NCBI GenBank assembly: GCA_015223015.1
Contig: JADFWK010000064.1
Location: 1 to 7,145 of the forward strand
DNA: 7,145 nucleotides
DNA from: Pseudomonadota bacterium
Lineage (GTDB): Bacteria > Desulfobacterota > DSM-4660 > Desulfatiglandales > B25-G16
Direction of reading: 5' to 3'
In this document: piece by piece, positions 1 to 5,632 of the stretch
How positions within the stretch are numbered: the first letter of the stretch is position 1
Layout: each line of letters opens with the position of its first letter
Position numbers and translations under genes: made by a program
Notes under the pieces: generated by a model
Told to the model about the DNA's origin: nothing
Seen by the model: the letters and a program-made list of their open reading frames with translations, nothing else
Database searches by the model: none

Positions 1-99
1 GTAGTGCATATACTTCTAACCTGCAATCCAGGTCTGGGCCAGGGGGCATAATCCAAAAAAAAGATACCCATACCCTGGACCCACGATCGATAACGTCAG

Positions 100-129
100 T
101 TGACTAACAGGAAAAAAATAAGGTAGTAT
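100..129 (+). promoter_or_regulatory. Possible sigma-70-type promoter upstream of skp
   Basis: TTGACT at 100-105 matches five of six bases of the -35 consensus, and TAGTAT at 124-129 matches four of six bases of the -10 consensus, with an 18-base spacer. It would drive the skp-lpxD-fabZ-lpxA block, but it would leave an untranslated leader of roughly 290 bases full of palindromes, which weakens the case. Only the resemblance is seen; use as a promoter is inference. Confidence 0.25.
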
Positions 130-164
130 TCAATCGGGTTTTTTGTACTTGATGATCAATGAAG

Positions 165-379
165 CTACGCGCAGCAAGCTGCGGGGTATCAAATCGGAAT
201 TCGCCGAAGCCAACCCGCCTTCGCTGTTTAAGCTTCCGACTTCGTTAAAACTTCGGGGGGACAAGTCGGCGCGTTCGCCCCGCCATCTTCAGTCGGGACG
301 GAGCTTTTAGCGAAGGCCGATCATCCCTGAGCCCCGATTTGTCGGGATCTACGCTGCGCTCCGACAAGCTGAAGGGTAT
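165..379. repeat. Degenerate direct repeat pair
   Basis: Two copies of a short motif lie at 165-189 and 349-379. Each has CTACGC followed by a CAAGCTG..GGGTAT block; the 15-base second halves (175-189 and 365-379) agree at 13 positions. The second copy has a 5-base longer spacer between the two parts. This suggests two diverged copies of one dispersed intergenic repeat, with skp starting 47 bases after the second copy. Confidence 0.45.
236..319. repeat. Imperfect inverted repeat with central hairpin
   Basis: Arms at 236-256 and 299-319 pair at about 15 of 21 positions (cores CTTCGTTAAAAC and CTTTTAGCGAAG). A small GGCG/CGCC hairpin lies between them at 268-279. Imperfect arms and the GC-rich centre fit a dispersed palindromic intergenic repeat. 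No poly-T run follows, so it is not a simple intrinsic terminator. Confidence 0.4.
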
Positions 380-425
380 TCTGGCGAAGGCGAATAAAAA
401 AATTCTATTAACCAGGGAGTCAAAA

Positions 426-956
426 ATGAAGAAGAGGTTTTTAGTATCTACTGTTATTATAGTAATTCTCTTGGGTTACAACATAGCTCTGGGAGAAGAT
501 CCCAACCGGATCGGCATGATTGATCTTCAAAAATGTATCCAGAAATCAAAGGAGGGGCAGAAGGTCTTTGCAGCGCTCAAAAAGAAGAAAGATGGACTCC
601 AGAAGCACCTTGATTCAAAAGAGAAAGAACTCTTGGAGTTACGGAAGGAGTTTGATAAACAGGCCATGATGTTAAGCATGGACGCTCAGCAAAGCAAAAA
701 GAAGACCATTGAGCGAAAGACCAGAGAGCTTGAATATCTGGTAAAAGACTTAAATGAAGAGATGAGGAGATCCCAGGGGATAGAACAGAAAAGGATTCTA
801 AATGAATTGGAAGGGATTATCGAAAAGATAGGTTCCGAAGGAAACTATGCCATGATACTGGAAAAGAGGGTAGGCGGAGTTCTCTATTGGGCCAAAACAT
901 ACGATCTTACTGATGAAGTTATTAAGGCCTATGATCAGATGAAAGGGGAAAAGTAA
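426..956 (+). CDS. skp: Skp/OmpH-family periplasmic chaperone
   Basis: A 176-residue protein of the Skp (OmpH) family, a periplasmic chaperone that holds unfolded outer membrane proteins on their way to the BAM complex. A signal peptide is clear: a basic start (MKKR), a hydrophobic stretch at about residues 5-19, and probable cleavage after ALG at residue 23. No lipobox cysteine is present. The mature part is Lys/Glu-rich; about residues 45-125 should form the long coiled-coil arms of the family. The C-terminal pattern ILEK..GGVLYWAKTYDLTDEVIKAYD matches the conserved end of the family. The ATG at 426 is preferred because AGGGAG at 414-419 lies six bases upstream and because it gives the signal peptide; a TTG at 339 would add 29 charged residues encoded by intergenic repeat. 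Seventeen bases separate it from lpxD. Confidence 0.93.
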   Translation: MKKRFLVSTVIIVILLGYNIALGEDPNRIGMIDLQKCIQKSKEGQKVFAALKKKKDGLQKHLDSKEKELLELRKEFDKQAMMLSMDAQQSKKKTIERKTRELEYLVKDLNEEMRRSQGIEQKRILNELEGIIEKIGSEGNYAMILEKRVGGVLYWAKTYDLTDEVIKAYDQMKGEK

Positions 957-973
957 GGAATAGGGTACGAACA

Positions 974-2008
974 TTGGCGCTAACGCTCAAACATATAGCT
1001 GAATCAATAGGTGGTGCCGTTAAGGGTGATGATCGGGTCTTAATCAAAGGGATCAATTCCCTTCTGGAGGCCGAAGAAGGAGAGATCTCCTTTCTGGCAG
1101 GGCCACGGTTCAAGGATCAGGTTAAGGCAACAAAGGCATCTGCAATTCTCGTAAGGGAGCCAACCACTCTTTATCAGGGACCACAAGTGATCGTTTCTGA
1201 TCCCTACCTTGCCTACGCTCGGGTGGCAACCATATTTGCACCTGCTATTCCTCGCTTCTCGGGTATAAGCGAAAAGGCAGTGATTGAACAAGGAACGCGC
1301 CTGGGAAACGATGTATCTATCTATCCTTTTGTTTATGTTGGTAAAGAGTCAGTGATAGGCAATAACGTCGTTCTTTTTCCCGGTGTCTATGTGGGGAACA
1401 GGGTCAGATTGGGAGATGAGACGGTAATCTACCCGAATGTCACCATACTATCCGATTGCATAATAGGAAAGCACGTCATTATTCATGCAGGAACCGTCAT
1501 AGGAAGTGACGGGTTCGGTTACGCCAGGGATGGGGATGTGAGTGTCAAGATCCCACAGACAGGCATTGTTGAGATACAAGATAATGTAGAAATTGGGGCA
1601 AATAATACCATTGATAGGGCAGCCCTCGGCAGGACACTGATACGAAAGGGGGTGAAGACCGACAACCTTGTTCAGATTGGGCATAATGTGGTTGTTGGTG
1701 AAAATACTATTATTGTTGCCCAGGTAGGAATTTCAGGAAGTACCAGGATAGGAAAGGGAGTGGTCATAGGAGGGCAGGTCGGCCTAGTAGATCACATTGA
1801 GGTAGGTGATCGTGTAATGATTGGTTCAAAATCCGGGGTGGCTCAGTCTATCCCGGCTGGTGAAGTTGTTTCTGGCATACCAACAATGCCCCATAGGCTC
1901 TGGTTGAGAACCAGAGCGCACATAAGGAGGTTTCCCGAGTTTGCTGAAAAGATGAAGGAGTTGGAAAGCAGGGTTGGGGAACTTGAAGAACAATTGAAAA
2001 CGGAGTAG
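974..2008 (+). CDS. lpxD: UDP-3-O-(3-hydroxyacyl)glucosamine N-acyltransferase LpxD
   Basis: LpxD transfers a 3-hydroxyacyl chain from ACP to the 2-amino group of UDP-3-O-acyl-glucosamine, the third step of lipid A synthesis, in the cytoplasm. The 344-residue length is close to the 341 of E. coli. Residues 1-100 form the N-terminal uridine-binding domain (GDD..IKGINSLLEAEEGEISFL). Residues 100-300 are left-handed beta-helix hexapeptide repeats (IGxxVxI type), and residues 310-344 are the C-terminal helix. H237 in VQIGHNVVVG and H274 in GLVDHIEVG match catalytic-region H239 and H276 of E. coli, with the same 37-residue spacing. The start is TTG at 974: it is the first start codon in frame, an AGGG at 962-965 precedes it, and the N-terminus then aligns with the family. 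fabZ begins eight bases after its stop. Confidence 0.97.
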   Translation: MALTLKHIAESIGGAVKGDDRVLIKGINSLLEAEEGEISFLAGPRFKDQVKATKASAILVREPTTLYQGPQVIVSDPYLAYARVATIFAPAIPRFSGISEKAVIEQGTRLGNDVSIYPFVYVGKESVIGNNVVLFPGVYVGNRVRLGDETVIYPNVTILSDCIIGKHVIIHAGTVIGSDGFGYARDGDVSVKIPQTGIVEIQDNVEIGANNTIDRAALGRTLIRKGVKTDNLVQIGHNVVVGENTIIVAQVGISGSTRIGKGVVIGGQVGLVDHIEVGDRVMIGSKSGVAQSIPAGEVVSGIPTMPHRLWLRTRAHIRRFPEFAEKMKELESRVGELEEQLKTE

Positions 2009-2016
2009 CTGGTATT

Positions 2017-2463
2017 ATGGATTTGCCGCTGACATATAAGGACATCGTAAAGATACTCCCACACAGGCATCCATTCCTGCTGGTGGATGTTATTACGGAG
2101 CTTGAGTTAGGGGAGAGGATAGTGGGGATCAAGAATGTAACCATAAATGAGCCTTTCTTCGAGGGCCATTTTCCAGGAAACCCGATTATGCCGGGCGTTT
2201 TGGTGATAGAGGCCATGGCTCAAGTGGGTGGAGTGCTTGCACGATTATCGGTCGGTGAAAGTATGAAAATAAAGGGAGATCAGGGCATATACTTCGCAGC
2301 CATAGACAAGGTAAAATTTCGGAAACCGATCATTCCTGGCGACCAGATCGTTTTTGAGCTGACTGCTCTGAGAAAAGGCACCAGGATATGGAAAATGAAA
2401 GGGAAGGCAATGGTAAATAGTGAATTAGCGGCAGAAGCCGAGTTGATAGCTGCCATAGGTTAA
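2017..2463 (+). CDS. fabZ: 3-hydroxyacyl-ACP dehydratase FabZ
   Basis: FabZ removes water from (3R)-hydroxyacyl-ACP to give trans-2-enoyl-ACP in fatty acid elongation. It is a cytoplasmic hotdog-fold enzyme of 148 residues, a normal length. The sequence shows the N-terminal LPHRHPFLLVD motif (residues 15-24), the active-site segment FEGHFPGNPIMPG with catalytic H51, and IEAMAQ with catalytic E65. KFRKPIIPGDQ at about 100-110 is also typical. It lies between lpxD and lpxA as in E. coli. This fits its role in setting how much 3-hydroxyacyl-ACP goes to membrane lipid and how much to lipid A. A GGAG at 2002-2005, overlapping the end of lpxD, is the likely ribosome binding site, so translation is probably coupled to lpxD. 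Confidence 0.98.
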   Translation: MDLPLTYKDIVKILPHRHPFLLVDVITELELGERIVGIKNVTINEPFFEGHFPGNPIMPGVLVIEAMAQVGGVLARLSVGESMKIKGDQGIYFAAIDKVKFRKPIIPGDQIVFELTALRKGTRIWKMKGKAMVNSELAAEAELIAAIG

Positions 2464-2468
2464 GAGTA

Positions 2469-3248
2469 ATGGGAGTAGAAATTCATCCATCTGCTATTGT
2501 GTCGCCCCGGGCAAAGATAGCCGAAGGCGTTCAGATCGGACCATTTTCGACAATAGGTGAAAATGTAACGATAGGAAGAGACACGATTATCGGTTCCCAT
2601 GTAGTGATAGACGGGCATACGGTGCTGGGACAAAGGAACAAGATTTTTCCCTTTGTCTCCCTTGGTCTACCACCCCAAGACGTTAATTATCGGGGTGAAG
2701 ATACCAGGCTTATTATTGGGGATGAGAATATAATCAGGGAGTTTGTAACCGTTAATCGGGCCACCACCAAAGAGTATAAGGTAACTAGGGTGGGGGACAA
2801 AAACTACCTTATGGCATATGCCCACATAGCCCATGATTGCACCTTGGGTAATCTGATTATTATGTCGAATGCTGCAACCCTTGGTGGTCATATAGAGATA
2901 GGTGACCACGCTATCATTGGGGGGCTGGTAGCCATACATCAGTTTGTCAGGATTGGCGCTTATGCATTTATCGGTGGTAAATCGGCCATAGTCAAAGACA
3001 TCCCTCCTTTCATGATGGCCGCCGGCGACCGGGCAAGGTTGTTTGGCTTGAATCAAACAGGTCTTAAAAGGGAAGGGTTCTCTCAAGAAAAGATTCAGAA
3101 CCTGAAAAGGGCCTATCAGATAATATGGCGTGATCACCACCTGCTTAAGGAGGCGGTGGAAGTGGTCAGGAGAGAGATACCTCCTTTTGGTGAGTTAGAC
3201 CAATTGCTTGATTTTTTGAGCAGCTCAGAAAGGGGTGTGGTTAGGTAG
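2469..3248 (+). CDS. lpxA: UDP-N-acetylglucosamine 3-O-acyltransferase LpxA
   Basis: LpxA moves a 3-hydroxyacyl chain from ACP to the 3-position of UDP-GlcNAc, the first step of lipid A synthesis. The 259 residues comprise a hexapeptide beta-helix (about 1-185) and a C-terminal helical domain. H122 in AHIAHDCT matches catalytic H125 of E. coli. H119, H141, H157 (AIHQF), Q70-D71 and R201 match the other substrate contacts. G170 matches the acyl-chain ruler G173 of E. coli, which admits long chains (about C14); a methionine there gives C10 in Pseudomonas. Two positions near the sugar-nucleotide site differ from E. coli: T197 for E200 and E202 for R205. The start is five bases after fabZ, so translation is likely coupled. 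The stop codon lies at the edge of a tandem repeat array. Confidence 0.98.
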   Translation: MGVEIHPSAIVSPRAKIAEGVQIGPFSTIGENVTIGRDTIIGSHVVIDGHTVLGQRNKIFPFVSLGLPPQDVNYRGEDTRLIIGDENIIREFVTVNRATTKEYKVTRVGDKNYLMAYAHIAHDCTLGNLIIMSNAATLGGHIEIGDHAIIGGLVAIHQFVRIGAYAFIGGKSAIVKDIPPFMMAAGDRARLFGLNQTGLKREGFSQEKIQNLKRAYQIIWRDHHLLKEAVEVVRREIPPFGELDQLLDFLSSSERGVVR

Positions 3249-3290
3249 GCAGAGAGCAAGGAGTATGCAGTAAGAAGTAAGCAGAAAAAG
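3249..3290. repeat. Degenerate 7-base tandem array A, after lpxA
   Basis: Read from 3249 in steps of seven, the units are GCAGAGA, GCAAGGA, GTATGCA, GTAAGAA, GTAAGCA and GAAAAAG. The consensus is close to GTAAGCA. The phase holds through all six units, and the stop codon of lpxA (3246-3248) directly abuts the array. The rest of the gap up to 3385 shows no gene and no strong hairpin. Confidence 0.55.
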
Positions 3291-3385
3291 GCACTGAGCG
3301 GTAATTGAGAATGAAGGACTTCCTAAATGGCGAAATCAGAATTCGTGATTTGCAATAATATGGTGCGGGCGCTAACTCTAAAAGG

Positions 3386-3434
3386 GACAGGAGACAACGG
3401 ACAACGGGCAACGGACAACCGACATTAGAGAGGA
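3386..3434. repeat. 7-base tandem array B, running into the lpxI 5' end
   Basis: Seven in-phase units are visible: GACAGGA, GACAACG, GACAACG, GGCAACG, GACAACC, GACATTA and GAGAGGA. Four of them match GACAACG at six or seven positions. The last two units overlap the bases that would encode Leu-Glu-Arg just before the conserved IGLIAGSG of lpxI, so the array ends inside or immediately before the gene. It is the cleanest of the four arrays in this window. Confidence 0.75.
3428..3433 (+). promoter_or_regulatory. Candidate ribosome binding site for a CTG start of lpxI
   Basis: GAGAGG at 3428-3433 resembles a Shine-Dalgarno sequence and lies six bases before the in-frame CTG at 3440. No ATG, GTG or TTG occurs in frame between the upstream stop at 3356-3358 and the ATG at 3470, so this spacing is what favours CTG. 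The same bases are part of tandem array B, so the match may be chance. Confidence 0.35.
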
Positions 3435-3439
3435 TAGGC

Positions 3440-4225
3440 CTGATAGCTGGAAGCGGAAAGTTTCCCCTTATGGTGGCAGACTCAGCCAAGCAAAGGGGAA
3501 TACCGGTAATTGCTGTGGCCCACAAGGGCGAGACAGTTCCGGAGTTAGCCAAAAAAGTTGATGAGATTACCTGGATTGGGCTTGGTCAATTCGGCCATTT
3601 GGTTAGTGCCTTTAAATCAAAAGGGGTAAAACACGTTTTGATGGCAGGTGCAATTAACAAGACCACCATGTTTTCTGATGTAAGGCCTGATCTGAAAGGG
3701 CTGGCAGTACTTGGAAAACTATTACTCTTCCATGATGATGACATATTAAGGACTGTAGCTCGGGAACTCGAAAAAGAAGGTATAACCGTTGTAAGTTCCA
3801 CCACGTATCTTCCCGAACTCCTGGCACCGTGCGGCTGCCTTACCAGAAGAAAGCCAAGAAAAGAAGAACTGGAGGACATTGAGTTTGGCTGGGTGGTAGC
3901 CAAAGAATTAGGTCGCCTGGATATCGGCCATTGTGTTGTGATCAGGAGAAAGACCATTTTGGCTGTAGAGGCAATAGAGGGAACCAATAAGACCATACTC
4001 AGAGGAGGGGAATTAGCCAAAGAACGTGCAGTGGTTGTTAAGGTTTGTAAGCCCAGTCAGGATCTGAGGTTTGATCTGCCTGCTGTCGGGATTGACACCG
4101 TTAAGGTCATGAAAACGGTTAATGCAACTGTTTTGGCTATAGAGGCAGGCAAGACTCTGATTTTTGACAGAGAGGAGATGATAGATCTGGCAGATGCTCA
4201 CGGTATTGCCATAGTGTCCAGATGA
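3440..4225 (+). CDS. lpxI: UDP-2,3-diacylglucosamine hydrolase LpxI (DUF1009), unusual start
   Basis: LpxI hydrolyses UDP-2,3-diacylglucosamine to lipid X and UMP, replacing the LpxH of E. coli in alpha-, delta- and some other bacteria. From CTG at 3440 the protein has 261 residues, a normal length. An N-terminal domain opens with LIAGSGKFP and includes the segments AVAHKGET, LMAGAINK and VRPDLKGL. A C-terminal domain contains ELGRLDIGHCVV, LAVEAIEGT and the signature RFDLPAVG. D212 in that signature matches the aspartate shown to be essential in Caulobacter LpxI. The conserved N-terminus extends upstream of the first ATG (3470), which would delete the glycine-rich loop, yet no standard start codon precedes that loop. 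CTG at 3440 is the best candidate; TTA at 3425 sits where a start would be expected from homologues. A gap of 176-191 bases separates it from lpxA. The identity is secure, the start is not. Confidence 0.93.
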   Translation: MIAGSGKFPLMVADSAKQRGIPVIAVAHKGETVPELAKKVDEITWIGLGQFGHLVSAFKSKGVKHVLMAGAINKTTMFSDVRPDLKGLAVLGKLLLFHDDDILRTVARELEKEGITVVSSTTYLPELLAPCGCLTRRKPRKEELEDIEFGWVVAKELGRLDIGHCVVIRRKTILAVEAIEGTNKTILRGGELAKERAVVVKVCKPSQDLRFDLPAVGIDTVKVMKTVNATVLAIEAGKTLIFDREEMIDLADAHGIAIVSR

Positions 4226-4229
4226 GACC

Positions 4230-4255
4230 GGCATTTTGTGCCTGGTTACTTTTTT
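4230..4255 (+). terminator. Weak possible intrinsic terminator after lpxI
   Basis: GGCA (4230-4233) and TGCC (4239-4242) form a four-pair stem with a five-base loop, beginning five bases after the lpxI stop. A run of six T lies at 4250-4255, seven bases past the stem. The stem is short and the T run is displaced, so termination here would be partial at best. If it works, it would separate the dehydrogenase and lpxB from the upstream operon. Confidence 0.25.
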
Positions 4256-4506
4256 GTTTTTAATTCTATGCAGCCATCCCAGTCCTTGGTTGAGGCAATT
4301 TCTTCCAAGCGATATCTATGGGTTAAAGCGGAGGCGGCCAAATATTTGTGGCTTAACAGGCTTTCTGGGAGATTCCCAATGCTTTTGAGGAGTAAGCCCC
4401 AAATAGTTTGCCGCTGAAAAATCGGGTGGGATTTTTTTGAGATATCGCTTGTCGGAAACAGCCTCACCCTGGCCTAACGGTGGCGCCGAAAAGTTACTTT
4501 TTTTTG
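4245..4506. repeat. Direct repeats bounding a unit of about 240 bases
   Basis: GTTACTTTTTTG at 4245-4256 recurs at 4493-4506 as GTTAC followed by eight T and G. The DNA between has no terminal inverted repeats that I can find. The pair could be a target duplication around an inserted or decayed element, or two ends of a dispersed repeat. Because the motif is largely a T run, chance is a real alternative. Confidence 0.3.
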
Positions 4507-4540
4507 ACCAGCAGCCAGCAACGAGAAACTAGTAACAAGG
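4506..4540. repeat. Degenerate 7-base tandem array C, ending at the dehydrogenase start
   Basis: Five in-phase units are visible: GACCAGC, AGCCAGC, AACGAGA, AACTAGT and AACAAGG. All five have C at position 3 and AG at positions 5-6. The last unit supplies the AAGG that lies two bases before the ATG at 4543, so the array forms the translation start region of the dehydrogenase gene. Confidence 0.55.
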
Positions 4541-4542
4541 AT

Positions 4543-5484
4543 ATGAAAAGATTACGGCTAGGCGTTGTAGGTGTAGGGTATCTGGGTAGTTTGCATGCCC
4601 AGAAGTATGCTGCTATGGAGGATATTGATCTGGTTGGAGTTGCCGATATAGATTTTCAAAGGGCACAGGAGGTTGCACGTAAATATCATACGGAAGCTTA
4701 TAGGACTCATCATGAACTGCTTCCCCATGTGGATGGTTTCAGTTTGGCTGTTCCAACAGTATCTCACTTTGAAGTGGGACGTGATATCTTAAATCACGGG
4801 AAACATCTATTAATTGAGAAGCCAATCACCCTGAGTGAGGCGGATGCTGATAGGCTGATTGAAACGGCAGAAAAGCATAATGCTACCTTACAGACAGGCC
4901 ACATCGAGCGATTTAATCCTGTTGTGACTAAGATGGAGTCCCTGGTTTCTCAGCCCCTTTTTATTGAATCTCACCGCCTGAGTGTTTTCACCAAAAGAGG
5001 AACAGATGTGGATGTGGTTTTGGACCTCATGATCCACGATCTGGATATTATCTTGCACATTGTAGATTCAGGGATTGCAAATATAGATGCCATGGGGATG
5101 CCCGTTGTGAGTGATAAAATAGATTTTGCCCACGTGAGGATGCAATTTGCCAATGATACCGTAGCGAATTTAACAGCAAGCCGGGTTTCCAATGAATCGG
5201 TGAGAACGACACGGATTTTTCAACCAGACAGTTACCTATCAGTCGATTATCAGAAAAGAAAAATCAGCGTAACTCAGTTTAGAGGAGATAAAAACAATTC
5301 AATTGATTTTTCTCCTTTAACGCACCGAGAGGATAGATTCCACGATTGTGATCCCCTTGCCGATCAGCTTAGATCCTTTGTAGAGGCTATGAAAAACGGC
5401 ACAGAGCCCAGAGTCTCTGGGCTTGATGGGAAAAAGGCCCTTGCGGTTGCACTCTCTATCACTGACCAGATTAAAAGAAGATAA
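4543..5484 (+). CDS. Gfo/Idh/MocA-family NAD(P)-dependent sugar dehydrogenase, GnnA-like by context
   Basis: A 313-residue oxidoreductase of the Gfo/Idh/MocA family. The N-terminal Rossmann fold shows GVGYLG (residues 10-15) for the dinucleotide and D35/D37 at the end of the second strand. EKP at 92-94 carries the family lysine K93. GHIERFNP (119-126) and DLMIHDLDI (161-169, with H165) form the substrate-site region usual in family members that act on nucleotide sugars. The C-terminal half is the alpha/beta substrate domain. It lies between lpxI and lpxB. In Acidithiobacillus and Leptospira, GnnA of this family oxidises C3 of UDP-GlcNAc, and GnnB then aminates it to make diamino-sugar lipid A. 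No gnnB is present here, so the GnnA role is a hypothesis. The ATG at 4543 is chosen because it gives the standard start MKRLRLGVVG; a GTG at 4480 would add 21 residues encoded by repeat DNA. Confidence 0.88.
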   Translation: MKRLRLGVVGVGYLGSLHAQKYAAMEDIDLVGVADIDFQRAQEVARKYHTEAYRTHHELLPHVDGFSLAVPTVSHFEVGRDILNHGKHLLIEKPITLSEADADRLIETAEKHNATLQTGHIERFNPVVTKMESLVSQPLFIESHRLSVFTKRGTDVDVVLDLMIHDLDIILHIVDSGIANIDAMGMPVVSDKIDFAHVRMQFANDTVANLTASRVSNESVRTTRIFQPDSYLSVDYQKRKISVTQFRGDKNNSIDFSPLTHREDRFHDCDPLADQLRSFVEAMKNGTEPRVSGLDGKKALAVALSITDQIKRR

Positions 5485-5486
5485 CC

Positions 5487-5529
5487 GTTCACGGGTTCAG
5501 GGTTCACGGTTCAGAGGTTCAGGGTTTCC
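5487..5529. repeat. Tandem array D (GGTTCAG units, period 7-8)
   Basis: GTTCA recurs at 5487, 5495, 5502, 5509 and 5517, giving spacings of 8, 7, 7 and 8 bases; units read GTTCACG, GGTTCAG, GGTTCAC, GGTTCAG and AGGTTCAG. The array begins two bases after the dehydrogenase stop. Units in the opposite orientation (GAAC at 5589, 5596 and 5604) occur at the far end of the same block, so the array appears in inverted form as well. Confidence 0.7.
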
Positions 5530-5607
5530 TGATGAAATCGGGATTGTGGGTTCACCGCAAACCCACCTGCCACCCGTCGGGCAGGGGTGAACTGCGAACC
5601 TCTGAAC
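5509..5607. repeat. Nested palindromic intergenic element
   Basis: An outer perfect 12-base inverted repeat pairs GTTCAGAGGTTC (5509-5520) with GAACCTCTGAAC (5596-5607). Inside it lie two hairpins: GTGGGTT (5546-5552) with AACCCAC (5560-5566), and CCTGCC (5566-5571) with GGCAGG (5580-5585). The RNA could fold as a three-way structure. No T run follows, so a transcription stop is not indicated; RNA stabilisation between the dehydrogenase and lpxB is one possible effect. Confidence 0.65.
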
Positions 5608-5632
5608 ACGTACAAAAGAAGAATAGGGGATA

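Larger units (their letters stand above)
1..425. other. Gene-free, repeat-rich region upstream of skp
   Basis: No convincing coding region lies here: all frames are broken by stops, and no BamA C-terminal sequence is visible although bamA often precedes skp. The first 130 bases are AT-rich and hold one possible promoter. From about 160 onward the DNA becomes GC-richer and full of small palindromes, for example CGCAGC-AA-GCTGCG at 170-183, GGCG-CGTT-CGCC at 268-279 and CCCGA-TTTG-TCGGG at 333-346. It also holds a larger imperfect inverted repeat and a direct repeat, listed separately. This looks like dispersed intergenic repeat DNA rather than a decayed gene. Confidence 0.6.
4226..4542. other. 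Gene-free gap between lpxI and the dehydrogenase
   Basis: This 317-base stretch holds, in order, a weak possible terminator, a unit of about 240 bases bounded by two copies of GTTACTTTTTTG, and a 7-base tandem array that ends at the next start codon. Inside the bounded unit an AT-rich hairpin (AAAAATC at 4417-4423 with GATTTTT at 4430-4436) can form. The minus strand is open across most of the unit (about 73 codons, 4246-4467). That reading frame matches no family I recognise and has no visible ribosome binding site, so I do not call it a gene. Confidence 0.5.

Noticed and set aside
339..425. TTG-initiated 29-residue extension of the Skp gene
   Set aside because: It is encoded by intergenic repeat DNA, is charged, and would bury the signal peptide; ATG 426 has a good ribosome binding site.
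2667..3140. Long minus-strand ORF (157 codons) inside lpxA
   Set aside because: It is antisense to conserved LpxA coding sequence, including the catalytic region, and shows no family features of its own.
3360..3428. ATG-led 22-codon frame before lpxI as a leader peptide gene
   Set aside because: It has no ribosome binding site and mostly translates array B; kept only as a possible partner in a sequence-error explanation of the lpxI start.
3386..3434. Tandem array read as a CRISPR array
   Set aside because: Units are 7 bases and contiguous with no spacers, and no cas gene is present.
4246..4467. Minus-strand 73-codon ORF between lpxI and the dehydrogenase
   Set aside because: No recognised family, no ribosome binding site, and it lies within the repeat-bounded unit; coding is possible but unsupported.
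4480..4542. GTG-initiated 21-residue extension of the dehydrogenase
   Set aside because: It runs through the T-rich repeat and array C; family members start close to the Rossmann motif, as ATG 4543 gives.
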